Shown piece after piece: positions 36,400-48,200 of a stretch of DNA of 64,000 bases. Origin of the DNA: Elysia crispata (lineage: Eukaryota; Mollusca; Gastropoda; Plakobranchidae); the NCBI GenBank assembly GCA_033675545.1, contig JAWDGP010005302.1, positions 71,001 through 135,000 of the forward strand, written 5' to 3'. Position numbers and translations under genes: made by a program. How positions within the stretch are numbered: the first letter of the stretch is position 1; every line of letters starts with the position of its first letter. The notes below the pieces were generated by a model. The model saw only the letters and a list, made by a program, of their open reading frames with translations, ran no database searches and was not told where the DNA came from.

Positions 36400-37035
36400 G
36401 TAGTAAATACTTTTTTTTCTGAGGGGACACGATGAAAACATTTTCCTTCTTTTGCTTAGGCTTGGTTTTGTTTTTAGGATAAAATATTTGTCTGCTGTGC
36501 ATAGGTTGCATCGTTGTTGCTGACTATGGCTGCTCTTTTTCATTCTAATAGCAGCCTTCTGATTCCAATATAGCTGTGTGATGATTCTAATATCTTTACC
36601 GCCTATGCCTTGTCCTTGCAAGAGCCTCTACCATTCCAGAATGCTTCACACGATCAAACGCTTTGACATAGTCTATAAAGCATGCATATAGGTCTTTTTG
36701 AACTTCCATTTATTTTGGGCCAAAAATTGCGTCTTTTGTTCCTTTGTTGGCTTGGAATCCAAATTGCTCTTTGTTTTTCATTCTGCCAAGGATGACGGTG
36801 AGGAAAGTGGTAGGACATTAAACTTATTGTCCTGAAGTCGGAACATTCTTTGGCTTTTTTTTTTTTTTTTTTTTTGGGGGGGGGGGGGAGCGTAATAAAG
36901 ACTGAGTCCAAGAAGTCATCGGGTAAGTGGCCCACATTCATAGATTTTGTTGTATAATTCAATCAACTTGTCTGTGCTGAAACAATCAAGGGCTTTGATC
37001 ATTTCTGAGGTAAGACCAACAGGTCCCACGAATTA
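36400..37035 (-). pseudogene. RTE-like reverse transcriptase, upstream (palm/fingers) part, inverted
   Basis: Read on the minus strand across frame changes: GPVGLTSEMIKAL, then ELYNKIYECGHLPDDFLDSV, then AKECSDFRTISLMS, then FIDYVKAFDRVKHSGMVEAL, then GGKDIRIITQLYWNQKAAIR. These follow the order of RTE-type reverse transcriptase motifs up to just before the catalytic YADD. A T21-G13 homopolymer (36855-36888 on the plus strand) interrupts it at the point where LPKK-like codons are expected. Confidence 0.8.
36855..36888. repeat. T21-G13 homopolymer junction
   Basis: A run of T passes directly into a run of G inside the RTE fragment. A similar T-to-G junction occurs at 60569-60603. Confidence 0.95.
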
Positions 37036-37830
37036 CCTTAACATCAACAACATACGCTACGTAGACGAAAACACCCTGCTGGCTAACAGCAACGAGGACC
37101 TTCAGAAAATCAAAGATTTTTTTTACAAAAACCAACAAAAATGATGGTTCTTAGTAAAAATGAAAGCATGCAAGCAAAAATCAAAGTTGTCGGAAAACAA
37201 CTTGAACAAGTACAACAGTTTAAATTTCTGGGGCAAACAATTACCAACAAAAGTAACATGGAATCTGAGATTAGATTCGCATGTACCCAAACCAAAGTTC
37301 ATCAAATTAAATGATATTTTTATGTCAAGGGACATTTCATTAGATCTCAGACTTAGAGCCATCAACCTCCATGTATATTCAATAATCCTCTAAGGCGACG
37401 AAACATGGAATCTCGGTGTAGAATTAATCAAGAAACTTGAAGCCCTAAAGATGTGGATATTCAAACGTTTGGCAAGAGTTAGCTGCAAGATAGAGTGACA
37501 AATGAGGAAGTTTTGAGTAGACTTGGTGTTGAGAGAGAACTGTTATCTCAAATAAGAACACACAAAGTGTCATATTTTGGCTATATTACAAGACAAGACA
37601 GCCTGCAGAAAACAGTCCTTACAGGTAGAATAGATGGTAGAAGAGGAAGGGGCAGACTCAGACGTCAGTGATACGACGACATCAAAGAATGGATTGGCAA
37701 CCAGCTCTACTCGAACATCAAGCTAGCTTAGAATCCTGTGACTTGGAAAAGCGTGGCAAGTCGATCCAAGAATGGCCCTCAACAGCCGGGATGACAATGT
37801 CAATAGAAACCATCATTCCAGCGCTCTGCC
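37036..37830 (+). pseudogene. RTE-like reverse transcriptase, catalytic and C-terminal part
   Basis: The plus strand reads NINNIRYVDENTLLANSNED, where YVDE stands in place of the catalytic YADD. It continues KQLEQVQQFKFLGQTITNKS, then RVTNEEVLSRLGVERELLSQ, then GRRGRGRLRRQ and DDIKEWIG. This is the order seen in RTE-type proteins from the catalytic motif to the C-terminus. Several stops and at least two frameshifts are present. About 45-60 residues, including the expected RGVRQGC segment, are missing between this part and the inverted part. Confidence 0.8.
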
Positions 37831-39130
37831 TGTTGAACTTTCTGTCTTCCTTACTATTAGTAAGGCAATCTTTAAGTGGGAGGATGTTAAGAAAAAAAAA
37901 AGCAAAAGTTATAATCCAAACAAGAAATAAAACTATTCAAGGTGTGATTTATCGATATCACTAAAAATATCGTGTTTGCGGTTTTATATAAAGTTAGATA
38001 ACTCTTGTTTAACCTTCATTTATCACCGGTATAAACAATAATAACAATATAGCCCAATGGACTTTCAAGAAGAGGTTGAAATTAAACTTTTAGAGTTAAA
38101 ACTTAACTTATTCTTCGATATTAAGTGTCCAAACGCACTTAGAGATTAAGGTCTGCCACCAAATATAGATACAGATCTAGACTAGATTAGCGTATCCAAA
38201 AGCTTTTGAACTCGTCGCTAAACTGAGAGAGACTATTCATCTAGATTTAGATCTAGATCTAATCTTGTTGCTTACAGAAAGCTACATAAAATTGAAAATG
38301 TGCTGCTTTCTAAAAATGGAACCAACACCAAAAGTTGCTTGTTATGTCAGATTGTTTTACAGAATGGTGTTAATAGCAGCAAATTGTGATGCGTAAACAT
38401 AGGCTGGTCTACCATTTAGGCCTGATGAAGATTCAGTAATAAAAGAACATTATTTTTTAATTTTACATATAAAAAATATATTATTACTATTCATAGATGC
38501 ACTGCAGTCAATCACTAACACACACACACACAAGAACTTATTTATACAAAATTCAGAACAGTTTTACAGCAATGATGAGAATAATGATGATTAAACTTGA
38601 AAAATCATGTAATCAACTAACAATGTAGACTAGTTAAAAATGAAACACAGTAAAACTAAAAATCTGGGACTAAAAGTCTTTTTTCTTTTGGTTTGAACAT
38701 ACCTTGGCTTAACTTGGGTAGAATTTAGTTTTAGAGGAAAAAAATGTAGGAAGAAAAATTATTTTCATTAAGTCGTGTAGTTTGGTTTAACGCTTTTTTT
38801 TTTTAAACTGTAGATAGGCTAATGTTCTTACTCAAAGATAGAGAATTTTATATACAAGGGGCAAAGTTTTCAAGACTTGCCATTTAAGTCAGTAATAATA
38901 GTAAAATTATATGTTGACTTAGAAACAGGCTAGACTAATTACTAGATCTACATGGTATACTAACAATCATGCACAACCTACTGGTTTAACCGGAGAAAAA
39001 CGACAATGTTTCATTTATAACATTTTTGGGACATTTTCACAGGGGTTTGTCCATCTAAAACTCAAACAATTTTTAAGCCGGATAAGGCTACCGTTGTAGC
39101 TGTGTATGCATATCTTTTATTTTAAAAAAT

Positions 39131-39700
39131 TCTTTAGCGGTCTACAATGAAGCTGTATCTTTTAATTCTTGGTGAATCTGCCAAAGTAGAGCTCTGATAA
39201 TTTTGCAGGGTTTTTTTTTTTAAGTTTTTAGCTTTGCAGATTTAGAAAGTTATGAAGAAGTAAACTATGCATGTGCATTTTTTGACCACCAGTTTGCAGA
39301 TGCAGATTTTCACCATGATCTATGTCTCTCTTCTTGAAAGAAAGTCACTGAGCGGTCTCTATTAAAAATGCCAGTATTAATCTGATGTGATCTTGTAATA
39401 AAATTCGATAATTTTTTGTCTTTATTTGATGTTTCTACTAGCTTCATGGAGAGCAGAGTTATGAATTGAAGTAAACTATTAACTATGATTTGTTGATCAT
39501 CGGCATTAGCTATGACTTTCTATAAAAAATATTGCCTGCTCTGTTTGTGATGTGACCGTAATGATTGAACTCATGTGATGTTACAATAACAGCCAATAAT
39601 TTTGCAGTTTATTTGAATTTCTTAGCTTAACTGGTAGCAGAATTATGAACAGGTAAACATTATTCATTATGACATCTACTTCAGTTTACCCACTGACTGA
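39131..39700. repeat. Degenerate tandem repeat, period about 190-215 bp, about 2.7 copies
   Basis: The block GATAATTTT(G)...TTAGCTT...GTTATGAA...AGTAAACTAT recurs starting at about 39195, 39408 and 39596. The preceding AGCGGTCT...AAT...ATGTGATCTT block recurs as well. Copies are diverged, so this is an old tandem duplication. Confidence 0.55.
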
Positions 39701-39950
39701 GTCAGGGGCGTGGCACCTGGACCTTCTGTTGAAACAATAAACTGAACCAATGAATCAGAGCATCAGTGAAATAAGGTATAATTATGCCTCCAACATAATG
39801 GTCTCCATTTGCTTTTTTTTTGTGACATCTACATTGTTTTTCCTACTGGCTAAGCTAGGGGCGTGGTATTTGGCCAGTCAGTTGAAACAATCTAAACGGA
39901 CGAATCAGAGCATCATTGAGATAAGATATAATGGTTGTCATTGGCTTATT
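39671..39950. repeat. Diverged direct duplication, period about 153 bp
   Basis: GACATCTAC, AGGGGCGTGG, GTTGAAACAAT and GAATCAGAGCATCA occur in the same order at 39671-39780 and 39824-39930. Confidence 0.7.
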
Positions 39951-41966
39951 TAGATTTTGTGACGTCGTACGCTCAGTTGGGCCTCTCTGTAAGAGCACAT
40001 TGTCTCTTCTCAAGAAATATACATAACAAACCCATTTGAGAAAGGAGCCCAAAATTGATATGACAACCGATACATGGTGTTCATTTGAGATTTGAACCAA
40101 TGTCAACTTCAAATTCAATTTCAAGAATCTTTGTATTACATTTTACGTGTATTATTGGTGAGGTGCAAAGTGGTAAGGGCCATGTATTATCACCCATTGC
40201 ATCAGCTTCTTAGCATGAGATGGTACAGCTGTAATTTGAAACCCGTGTATCAGGGTGAGAATTTTATAGCTGTTAGTTGAGGATGTAAAAAATTCAGGTG
40301 TATCTGAAGGGCTTCATCAGTTCATGACAAAACGTGCCATAAGCCATTTTTGGAAAGTCAAGAAAAAGGGAAAATACTGCGCATCTTATTCTTTTTATCT
40401 TTGTATTTTTGCAACCTTTAATTGCCTGCAGTGCCAATATTTTAAGTATTGGTATTTGTCCTTGATAGAAACTGTTGATTTTACCTGTTACCAGTTTAAA
40501 CTCAAAATATTCTAAAATGGATATATGTCTTTCTTTGTCATGAAACCCTTCATTTTATAATTTGTTTGATTTTGTTTCTAAATAATTATACTATCGCTAA
40601 AACTTAATGATGAAGATATAGAAAATGCAATTTTTTGGCAAGTCAGTGTGCTTACTAAATTTATCCCTTCCCCCTCCCCTTCCAAAAAAGGGGAATCTTT
40701 GTTTTTTCGTGTGTGTGAAAATAGGGCTATGAAAAGTGCTTGTTGGTTTCATTACGTTTGTATTAGATAAAAGGTAATTATGAAATTGACTTGATGGGCT
40801 ATCCTGATTGGTTCAAGAGCTTTGTTTTGGGGATCATGATTTGCATGAAATAGCACATAGTGATTGAATTAGTCATCGTTTGAAGCTTGAAATACGGTAG
40901 AAGCTTGGGGTACTTGTGATTAGATTATATTATAAAAAATAACTCGAGCTCAAAGGGTAAACAGTAAAGTTTCAGAAAATGTATACTTTTACAGGTTATA
41001 TAAACTTTAAAGTGGGAAAACAGATATCAACTCCTAGATATTTGATTTTCACAACAGTCGACCTGTTTGTGTGCCAAGCACATGCTGTCACAATCGTTAC
41101 TGGCTCGGCACCCTCACCCTGGCAAGTCAGTTAGTGCTTTACCTGGACTGATTTTCAAAGGTTAATGAAAAATTTGTAAAGTTCACTTTTCAGGAGCTTG
41201 CTCTTAATAGAAACTTGACGCTGCAGCTAAACACGCAATGACCAGACAGAAATGCTTCCGACTTATTATGTAAGATATGTACAAAACAAACAAGAGATAG
41301 ATCTAATATCAACACCATAGACATACTACGATGCTGTCATGCCTGTCAACCTCTTCATGTGCAACTCTTTTTCAACTGACTTGCACAAGTACAGATGACA
41401 CTCATTGTGCAAAGAGTACCACTGGTGAATATGGAGAGAAGCAATTACCTCTGATAATTTCTATTAATTCCTGATAACTTAAATCATTTTGTGATGGTAA
41501 TGCATTTCAAATTTATTCTTGGTTGGCCAGTCTAAAGAATCTAAAGAGCCCAATATTTAAGTCTGAATATCTTTCATAAATATTACAAACATATATTTTT
41601 TTAATGAAACAAAAAAGACTGACACAAATGAGTGCTAGATCCTGCTTGTCAAGTGAGAATTCATGATTCAGTCAACCTTTGAAAATTCTAGCACCCTAAG
41701 ATTAGAAAGTAAGTTTGGTTTTGGAATATTGACTGAATTGCATATCAGAAGAATGCTACTTGTGCTTGCAACTGATGTGTGTTGGAAAGTGAAAGATTTT
41801 TAACATTTCACTTCCTCAACATACACAATAAACAAATTGAAAATAATACATTATGTGTGCTATATGTGCATCTTAAATCATGATTATCATATCTCTAATG
41901 TTTTTTTTTTTTTTTTAGATCTAATCAAAATTGTTCTGAGAATGAATCTATATACTTGGTTTGTAC

Positions 41967-42917
41967 TAGAGCTGTGACGGATCCCAATTTTTAAGTAATC
42001 ACAAATAACGGGGTCTCGTTGCTAAAGATCAGCGGCGTCCTGGTAATCAGAATAGTAATCATTTCTGTTGAAGTGAGGAGAGTTGACGGACTGACGGTAA
42101 GCTTAGATCAGCTTAGTTCCGAAGTGAAAGAAGTAATTATATCCAGTGAAGTGAGAAGTGGTGACGGACTGATAGAAGGCTAGAATCAGCTGGGTCCCAG
42201 AATAAAAAAAATAATCATATCCGGTGAAGAGAGGAGAGGTGACGGGCTGATTAACAAAATCAAGTCAAATAGTTCTACTTATAATCATAACATAAACCAG
42301 GACCGTAAGTTTAATGCAGATGTATTGTATGAAAAAAAAATACATGTATTAAACAAATTCTTTATGTCACTTGATTAAACAACAACCTAAAATAATCAAA
42401 TTGATACAATTAAATACAAGGTAAAGTCACAAATACTTAATAAAGAACACAGGAGAAGTAAAGCAAAACAGTGCGAGTATAATTAATTTGTAGTGTGTTG
42501 TGCTAAAAAACAAATCCGATATGACAAATTGTGACACTAGATAACGAGTAAGGGAGAAGAAAACCAAGCGTAAGCATCTCACTTGTCCCCCAGCTCACCC
42601 CCACCCCCACGCCCCTCAACTCACATACAGGTATTACTATGCATCGCCTAGACTGCCACTCCTTTTATTTCACTCAATCCCATTTCCTGCCCCATCTTGC
42701 TTGGTTGCTACATACCTTTCTCTTATCTTGTTGAGACAAGGTCAAAAGGCCATGATTATATCTACGGTCCTCAGTCTCTTCTTGATTTCCACTGACATCT
42801 GAGTGAGGGCCTAGGATTATGATTGCTCCCACGGATCTCACTTGAAGATCCGTGGATCTGTTTCGTCAGGAAGATCCATGATTACTGATTACTTAAGGGG
42901 GACCCCGCCCAGCCTTA
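41967..42917. mobile_element. hAT-like non-autonomous element with perfect 8-bp target duplication
   Basis: The left end is TAGAGCTGTGACGG and the right end, reversed, is TAAGGCTGGGCGG, an imperfect terminal inverted repeat resembling hAT ends. The flanks at 41959-41966 and 42918-42925 are both GTTTGTAC, a perfect 8-bp duplication as hAT elements create. No transposase ORF is present. Near the left end are three diverged 78-bp direct repeats; near the right end are repeated GATCC(G/A)TG words. Such subterminal repeats are typical transposase-binding regions. Confidence 0.8.
42028..42258. repeat. Three diverged 78-bp direct repeats inside the hAT-like element
   Basis: Units start at about 42028, 42106 and 42183. 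Each has ATCAGC, then GTAATCAT/GTAATTAT, then GTGAAG(T)GAG-like, then TGACGG(A/G)CTGA. Confidence 0.8.
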
Positions 42918-42925
42918 GTTTGTAC

Positions 42926-45231
42926 ATTTTTTCATGCTTTTAATGTCTATGAAAAATTGTGGAACTTTGCAGATTTCTTACCAGTTAACGATGTACTTAC
43001 ATGCCAGGGTACCCACTTTGATTTTAATATCTAGAATGCTTCTTACTTGGACAAACAAACCGTGTGTTGGGAATCGATTTTTATGTATGGAATGCAGCAA
43101 ATATGAAAGTGTTAACAGCAATATATCATGCAAGCAAGAATTAATATTGGGCCTGTAAACAAGGAGAATGTCTATTGAAAAGGAATCCACACTAGTCAAT
43201 AATAAAAGAAGAGTCTATTATTGATTTTATGTTAGTGTGACCTCAACATCCTAGGTAGGGTAGGAAATAATGAAGCAATCATCCAACTGGCCTTCAAGTG
43301 AGTATAGTAGCCATGGCACACAGAAACTGAATGAAATCTGTGACAATGTCAAGTTAGATGATACCCTGAGAAAAAGAGCGAATTTTTACTTAATAAGCTT
43401 AATTATAGTTAATTATAAAGAAAAAAATATGCTTCGGTATTTTTGAGGGATGAAAGATATAAAGGAAAAATGCTGTTTCCTTAATTTGGCTGTCTGTCCA
43501 GGCCAAAATCAGCCTCAGCCATGAACATTTGATCTGAGCAGTACTATGTCTATTTTTATCTAAAATTATGGATGCCAAGAAATAGGCAAACAGACAATTG
43601 TTTTGTAACCTCATTCTGTTCTAATCGTTCAACCAAAGATAATTGTAATGCCCTTTGTTACATAAATATTGGTTTAATGTACAGATTTTAGAAGAAAAAT
43701 TGACTTTCTAAAATAGTTTTGAAAATCGTTTGTAATAAGATTTTTTTTTTTATTTGTATATTTTCCCTATTCATTGTCCAATTTTTTTCCCTCTAGTATT
43801 CCAGACAGTATGAATAAACTTAATGGAATAAAAATTTGAAAGAAAATTATTGTCTCTGAATTTCTTGAGAATGTATGTGAAACGCTGTTAAAGCAATACC
43901 TAATTTGAAATATTATAGCAAAGGGTTAAAGAGAAAACACATTTTGCCAGTTGATCTGCTGTACAGGAATCATTTCAGCCCCTGAACCTACCTCTGACCA
44001 TTTACTGGCCAATGTTACATGGCTATTGTTGATCTGAAGCCTTTGCACTGGCCTGTGAGATACCACACCTTTGAAATGAATTATGAAAAAACGGCATGAA
44101 TAAATGTGTTATAGAAAATCACCCTCTTTTTTTAGAATTTTTTTTATATATTTAGAAAAAAATATACAAAGCTGAAATACACTTCAAATATATTCAAATA
44201 CAAACTTTTACCCATGAAATCTAACTGCAAATAATTTTTTTGTGACCAATTTTAACTTCTAAAGCAGTTTTTTTTTGTTAAGCGTCATAATTTTTAAAAT
44301 TACCCCTCTGTGGCTAAATTTTCTAATTTTTGGTACCATTTGAATCACTTTTTTAAGCTGATAACTAAAAATTTATGATCTTTTTTGAGAATATGATCTG
44401 CGATTTATGTTTTATAACCAGTTGTTCTTGGTCAATTGACCTTTCCCCGGATTATGGTACACAAAGAAAGAGAGTAAAGCAAGCTATTATAGATCATTCA
44501 GGCTTCAGAGAAATAAAAATTAATATGAGCAGGGTTTAAGGTGCCACTCTTAAAAACTTGAAAGAAAAAGATGTTGTGACATAGCAGCTCTTTAACATCC
44601 CATAAATATTCTGGATCTTATTTATCTTATAAATCTGCATATTATATACTCACACTAAGCCTTGAACTCCTCTCCTTATATTTTTGACACACATAGAAGA
44701 CACTATGTAACTAATTAGTAACTAATGCTCAGTATTGCCTGATTTTCAGTAGTTATTTACATAATCACAGGGATCAGTAACTATCATAAATATTAGGCAT
44801 GGTAAGTGAAGGGTCAAAAGTAGGTGTAATCCCAATTACCAAAGATATTATTGTGTATTTTTCCAGACACTTCAATCTTTAGCCTATTTTGATTTTAAGT
44901 TTTTCTTTGATACAGTTTTATGTAATCATTGTTTTGTTATTTGGGCCTAAAGCTGTGTAAGAGCTGGATTGAGTTGTCAAAGAGATGACCCTCATTCTTA
45001 AAATAGTTGTAGATTTCTCTACAGAGTATCATAAATCTGGATGTGATTGGAGCCGAAATTATATAATAGTTTTAAATGATAGACCTCAAAAGGAAGTTAT
45101 GCTTTACATCAATTTTTCTTAAAACCTTTACCCTGATTATGGAGTAAATTGAGGCATCTTTATCTTATCCAGAACTAAAGTCGCATAGAACTTGGCTTCA
45201 TTTGGATTTTTTATCAATCTTCATTACAACA
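42926..45231. other. Region upstream of SDR39U1
   Basis: No gene is recognised. Long AT-rich DNA with no TATA box that I can tie to the SDR39U1 start. T runs lie just after the first exon (45271-45300). The open segments at 42934-43199 show no domain on either strand. Confidence 0.45.
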
Positions 45232-48200
45232 ATGAGCATTATTGTCGGTGAGTACAAATTATGCTTTTCTCTTTTTTTTTTTTTTGGCGTTTTTTTTTTT
45301 GTAAACAGTGTATTTCAAAATATCATAAAATAATGGAATATCTATAGTGGTCAAGTGATGCTCTATTCATTGTTTCAGCAAAAGAGTTTCAACAGCTGCA
45401 TTCTTTATCGGAACCGATAGAGGCCAGTAATCAATATTGAGTTTAAATAGATAATTAAATCAAACATAATTCATGTCTTAGCCTCAATTTAATAAATCAA
45501 ATCAATGAATTAATAGTGGTGCAATGATAAAGAATACAACTCTGTCAATCACATTCATCATTTTTGCTTTCTCCTAGGTGGTGGTACCGGATTTATTGGT
45601 CGTTATTTTGCCAAGCTTGGAACGAACAAGGGCTACAAAGTCATATCAGTATCTAGAAAGGCTGGTCCAAATTGCATAACATGGGTAAGGCTTTTTTTTG
45701 GCATGTTTAAGATTTTTAGAACAATAGTGTTCTTGATTGTATTGTTTTGTTCCCATTGGTTCTTTTCATTATGTTGACCTTGTTACACTATATTTACATT
45801 TCACGCGTTCTATAATGTAAAATCATAAAAATCACAAGGATGTGTAAATGAATTGTCAATATAAATATGTCTTCCAATTTCGCTGTGGCGCTCAAGACAA
45901 AATAAATCTAATCTAGTTGGATTAATTTATGTACATTTCAAGTATGGCCTTAAATGTGATAGATCTTTGAACATGGATATGTAGTGAAATAAAGAATAAA
46001 ATTCAAACTAGAATATCATATGCCTCTCCCAAACTTGTTGATAAGCAGATTGCTTTGTTGTCATCTGCAATTACCATGAAAAAAAAACAAAAAAAGCCTA
46101 ATTTGATAAAAGAAAAAAAAGGAAATAAATATGTTCAACTTGAGTGTATACCTGTCTTTTACCAGGCAGATGTTAGCAGAAATGGCTTGCCGGAGGACTG
46201 TGTAGCTGTTGTCAGCATGTCTGGAGAGCCAATTCTCCAACCCTTCAAAAGGTAAAATCGATATGGAAAGAAATGTAATTGTTACATGTTAAATTCATTG
46301 TAACACAAAAAAGCAATAACCTTACTTTATTGACTCTTTTTAGGTTCTAAAAAAGAAGGAGTCAAAGAGGACTTTCTCCTTTGCACATTTTTGTCACTGA
46401 TACCCATAGTGTAACAATTAGAGCTATCCCTTGCTTTTATACCAACAATGACCATAATTTCAAATATCTAATAAAACTCTAGTTATACAGGGACCCCTGG
46501 CATTGAAAATATTAGGAGAATGGAATCTTTTTTCATGCAGGTTCCAAAGTATCATAGAACTAGAAATCAGGAATTTAAGCATCATTACCATTCTTTTTTC
46601 CTGTATGTTCCCTTTAGAATCACATATGGAAATTGAGAAGATTTCATGGCAATCTTTTTTATTACATATTTTTTCTAAACAATCTGAAATATAAAAATGT
46701 AAAGACAATAAATTCTCCAGCTTGTCAAGAAAATGAGCAGTTATCAATTTATAGAAACACTGACGACACCTAGCTCAGGAGTGATTAAATTAAAAGTATT
46801 GTTGAAGCAGTTTGTTCCTTTATCGGTATGCATAATTTGCATTTTACCGAATAATGAATGAAAATTTAATTGATATGAATCACTTGAATTGTGATAATTT
46901 TAGAAATTTACGATTCTTTTATATACAAATATCCTATAATGGCCCAGAATGGACTAATATCAAAAGATATCACAAGATAAGTTCATGGAATTAATGCCTT
47001 ATTTTCTTAAGATTATTTTTCTCATATGCACATAAGCCTTCAAATTTAGATAGTATAAATAAAGAATCTCTTTTGAAGTTCTTTTTCCTTGAGAGAGAAT
47101 TTGCTGTTCATCTTAGAACTTCAGTACATATACAGATTCAAGTACATGTATTTGTTATGCATTACTATAGTTTCACTTGCAGCTAACTGACTGTCAATGC
47201 ACCTGTTGATCTGGTCTTGAATATCACCAAGCTTTGTTTTTAAAGAATGCAACCATAGTGCGACCTTGAGTTTAGATTTTTATGCAGGGTATGTTAAGTC
47301 TCATCAGAATGGGTTTATGACTTGTTGTCTCTATATATATGTGGATAATACATCAATCCTGGAGAAGTTCACACAGGTGGAAGTTGTTAAAAGAGTAGTT
47401 CATATATTTTTTTTATCTCTCACCTTAATTCTTTCTGATCCTTTTTGCTTGCTTTGAGGTTCCTTAAGATTTTTAATCAGTATAAGGTTATCAAAACTTT
47501 TTTCCCCTTGAATTCTTGGAAATAGATTGTAGATGACTTTATTGTCTTTCCTCAGGTGGACAGCGGATATGAAAGCTAAAGTGATTGAGAGTCGAGTAGG
47601 TAAAACTCAGCTTCTTAACAAAGCTGTTTGTCAAGCCAGCAAACCACCAAAGGTTTTTGTGGGATTTTCTGGTGTCTGTAAGTGTGGTTTACATAAGTGA
47701 AGCTGCACCTTAATAATGTACTGTGCATAATATTAGACTCATTTTTATTGCAAATCTATAGTGAGTTAATTGATTAGTTGCAGACTTAGTGAAGAGGGTT
47801 TTGAAACTGAGCAGCATATCAGAAATGATCAGAATAGTTGATAAGTTTGCCTAAAATTTTCATGTCTAATCAAGGTCTCACTACCCTAGAGGCAATGAGG
47901 TTGAAACCACACTGAGAGGTAATGAGAGGGAGGTGAGCAGCCCTTTATATTCTCTCTTCAAGTTATACAAAGTAACAATTTGCGCAATGTGCGGAGACAG
48001 ACATGACAACAGATTTCGTATTCGAAAGAAAAATGAGAACATTTTTTATTTTATTTTCATTAAAATGAGGATCAAACAAGTTATCAAAATGATTTTTGTC
48101 TGCTGAGATGGATCAACAGTTTTTATTAAATACCTATGTCTGAAAGTGGAAAAATATAGTTCAGCTGTTAAGTCAAGGAGAAAGACTGCTATAAATAAAA

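Larger units (their letters stand above)
36300..37960 (+). mobile_element. RTE-like LINE fragment with 5' inversion
   Basis: Reverse transcriptase sequence runs on the minus strand from about 37035 down to 36480 and then, from 37036, continues on the plus strand with the next part of the same protein. The left limit is approximate. The order (inverted upstream part, then downstream part in normal orientation) is what twin-primed reverse transcription produces. The family resembles the endonuclease-reverse transcriptases of the RTE clade. Many stops and frameshifts show that it is old. Confidence 0.75.
37961..41966. other. Intergenic, with ancient tandem repeats
   Basis: No gene is recognised. 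It contains a TAGATC array (38240-38260) and two degenerate tandem structures (39131-39700 and 39671-39950) described separately. Open segments at 39750-40515 show no domains. Confidence 0.5.

Noticed and set aside
36304..36621. Independent 105-codon gene
   Set aside because: Its first part is the inverted RTE reverse transcriptase (GGKDIRIITQLYWNQKAAIR) and the rest is decayed sequence.
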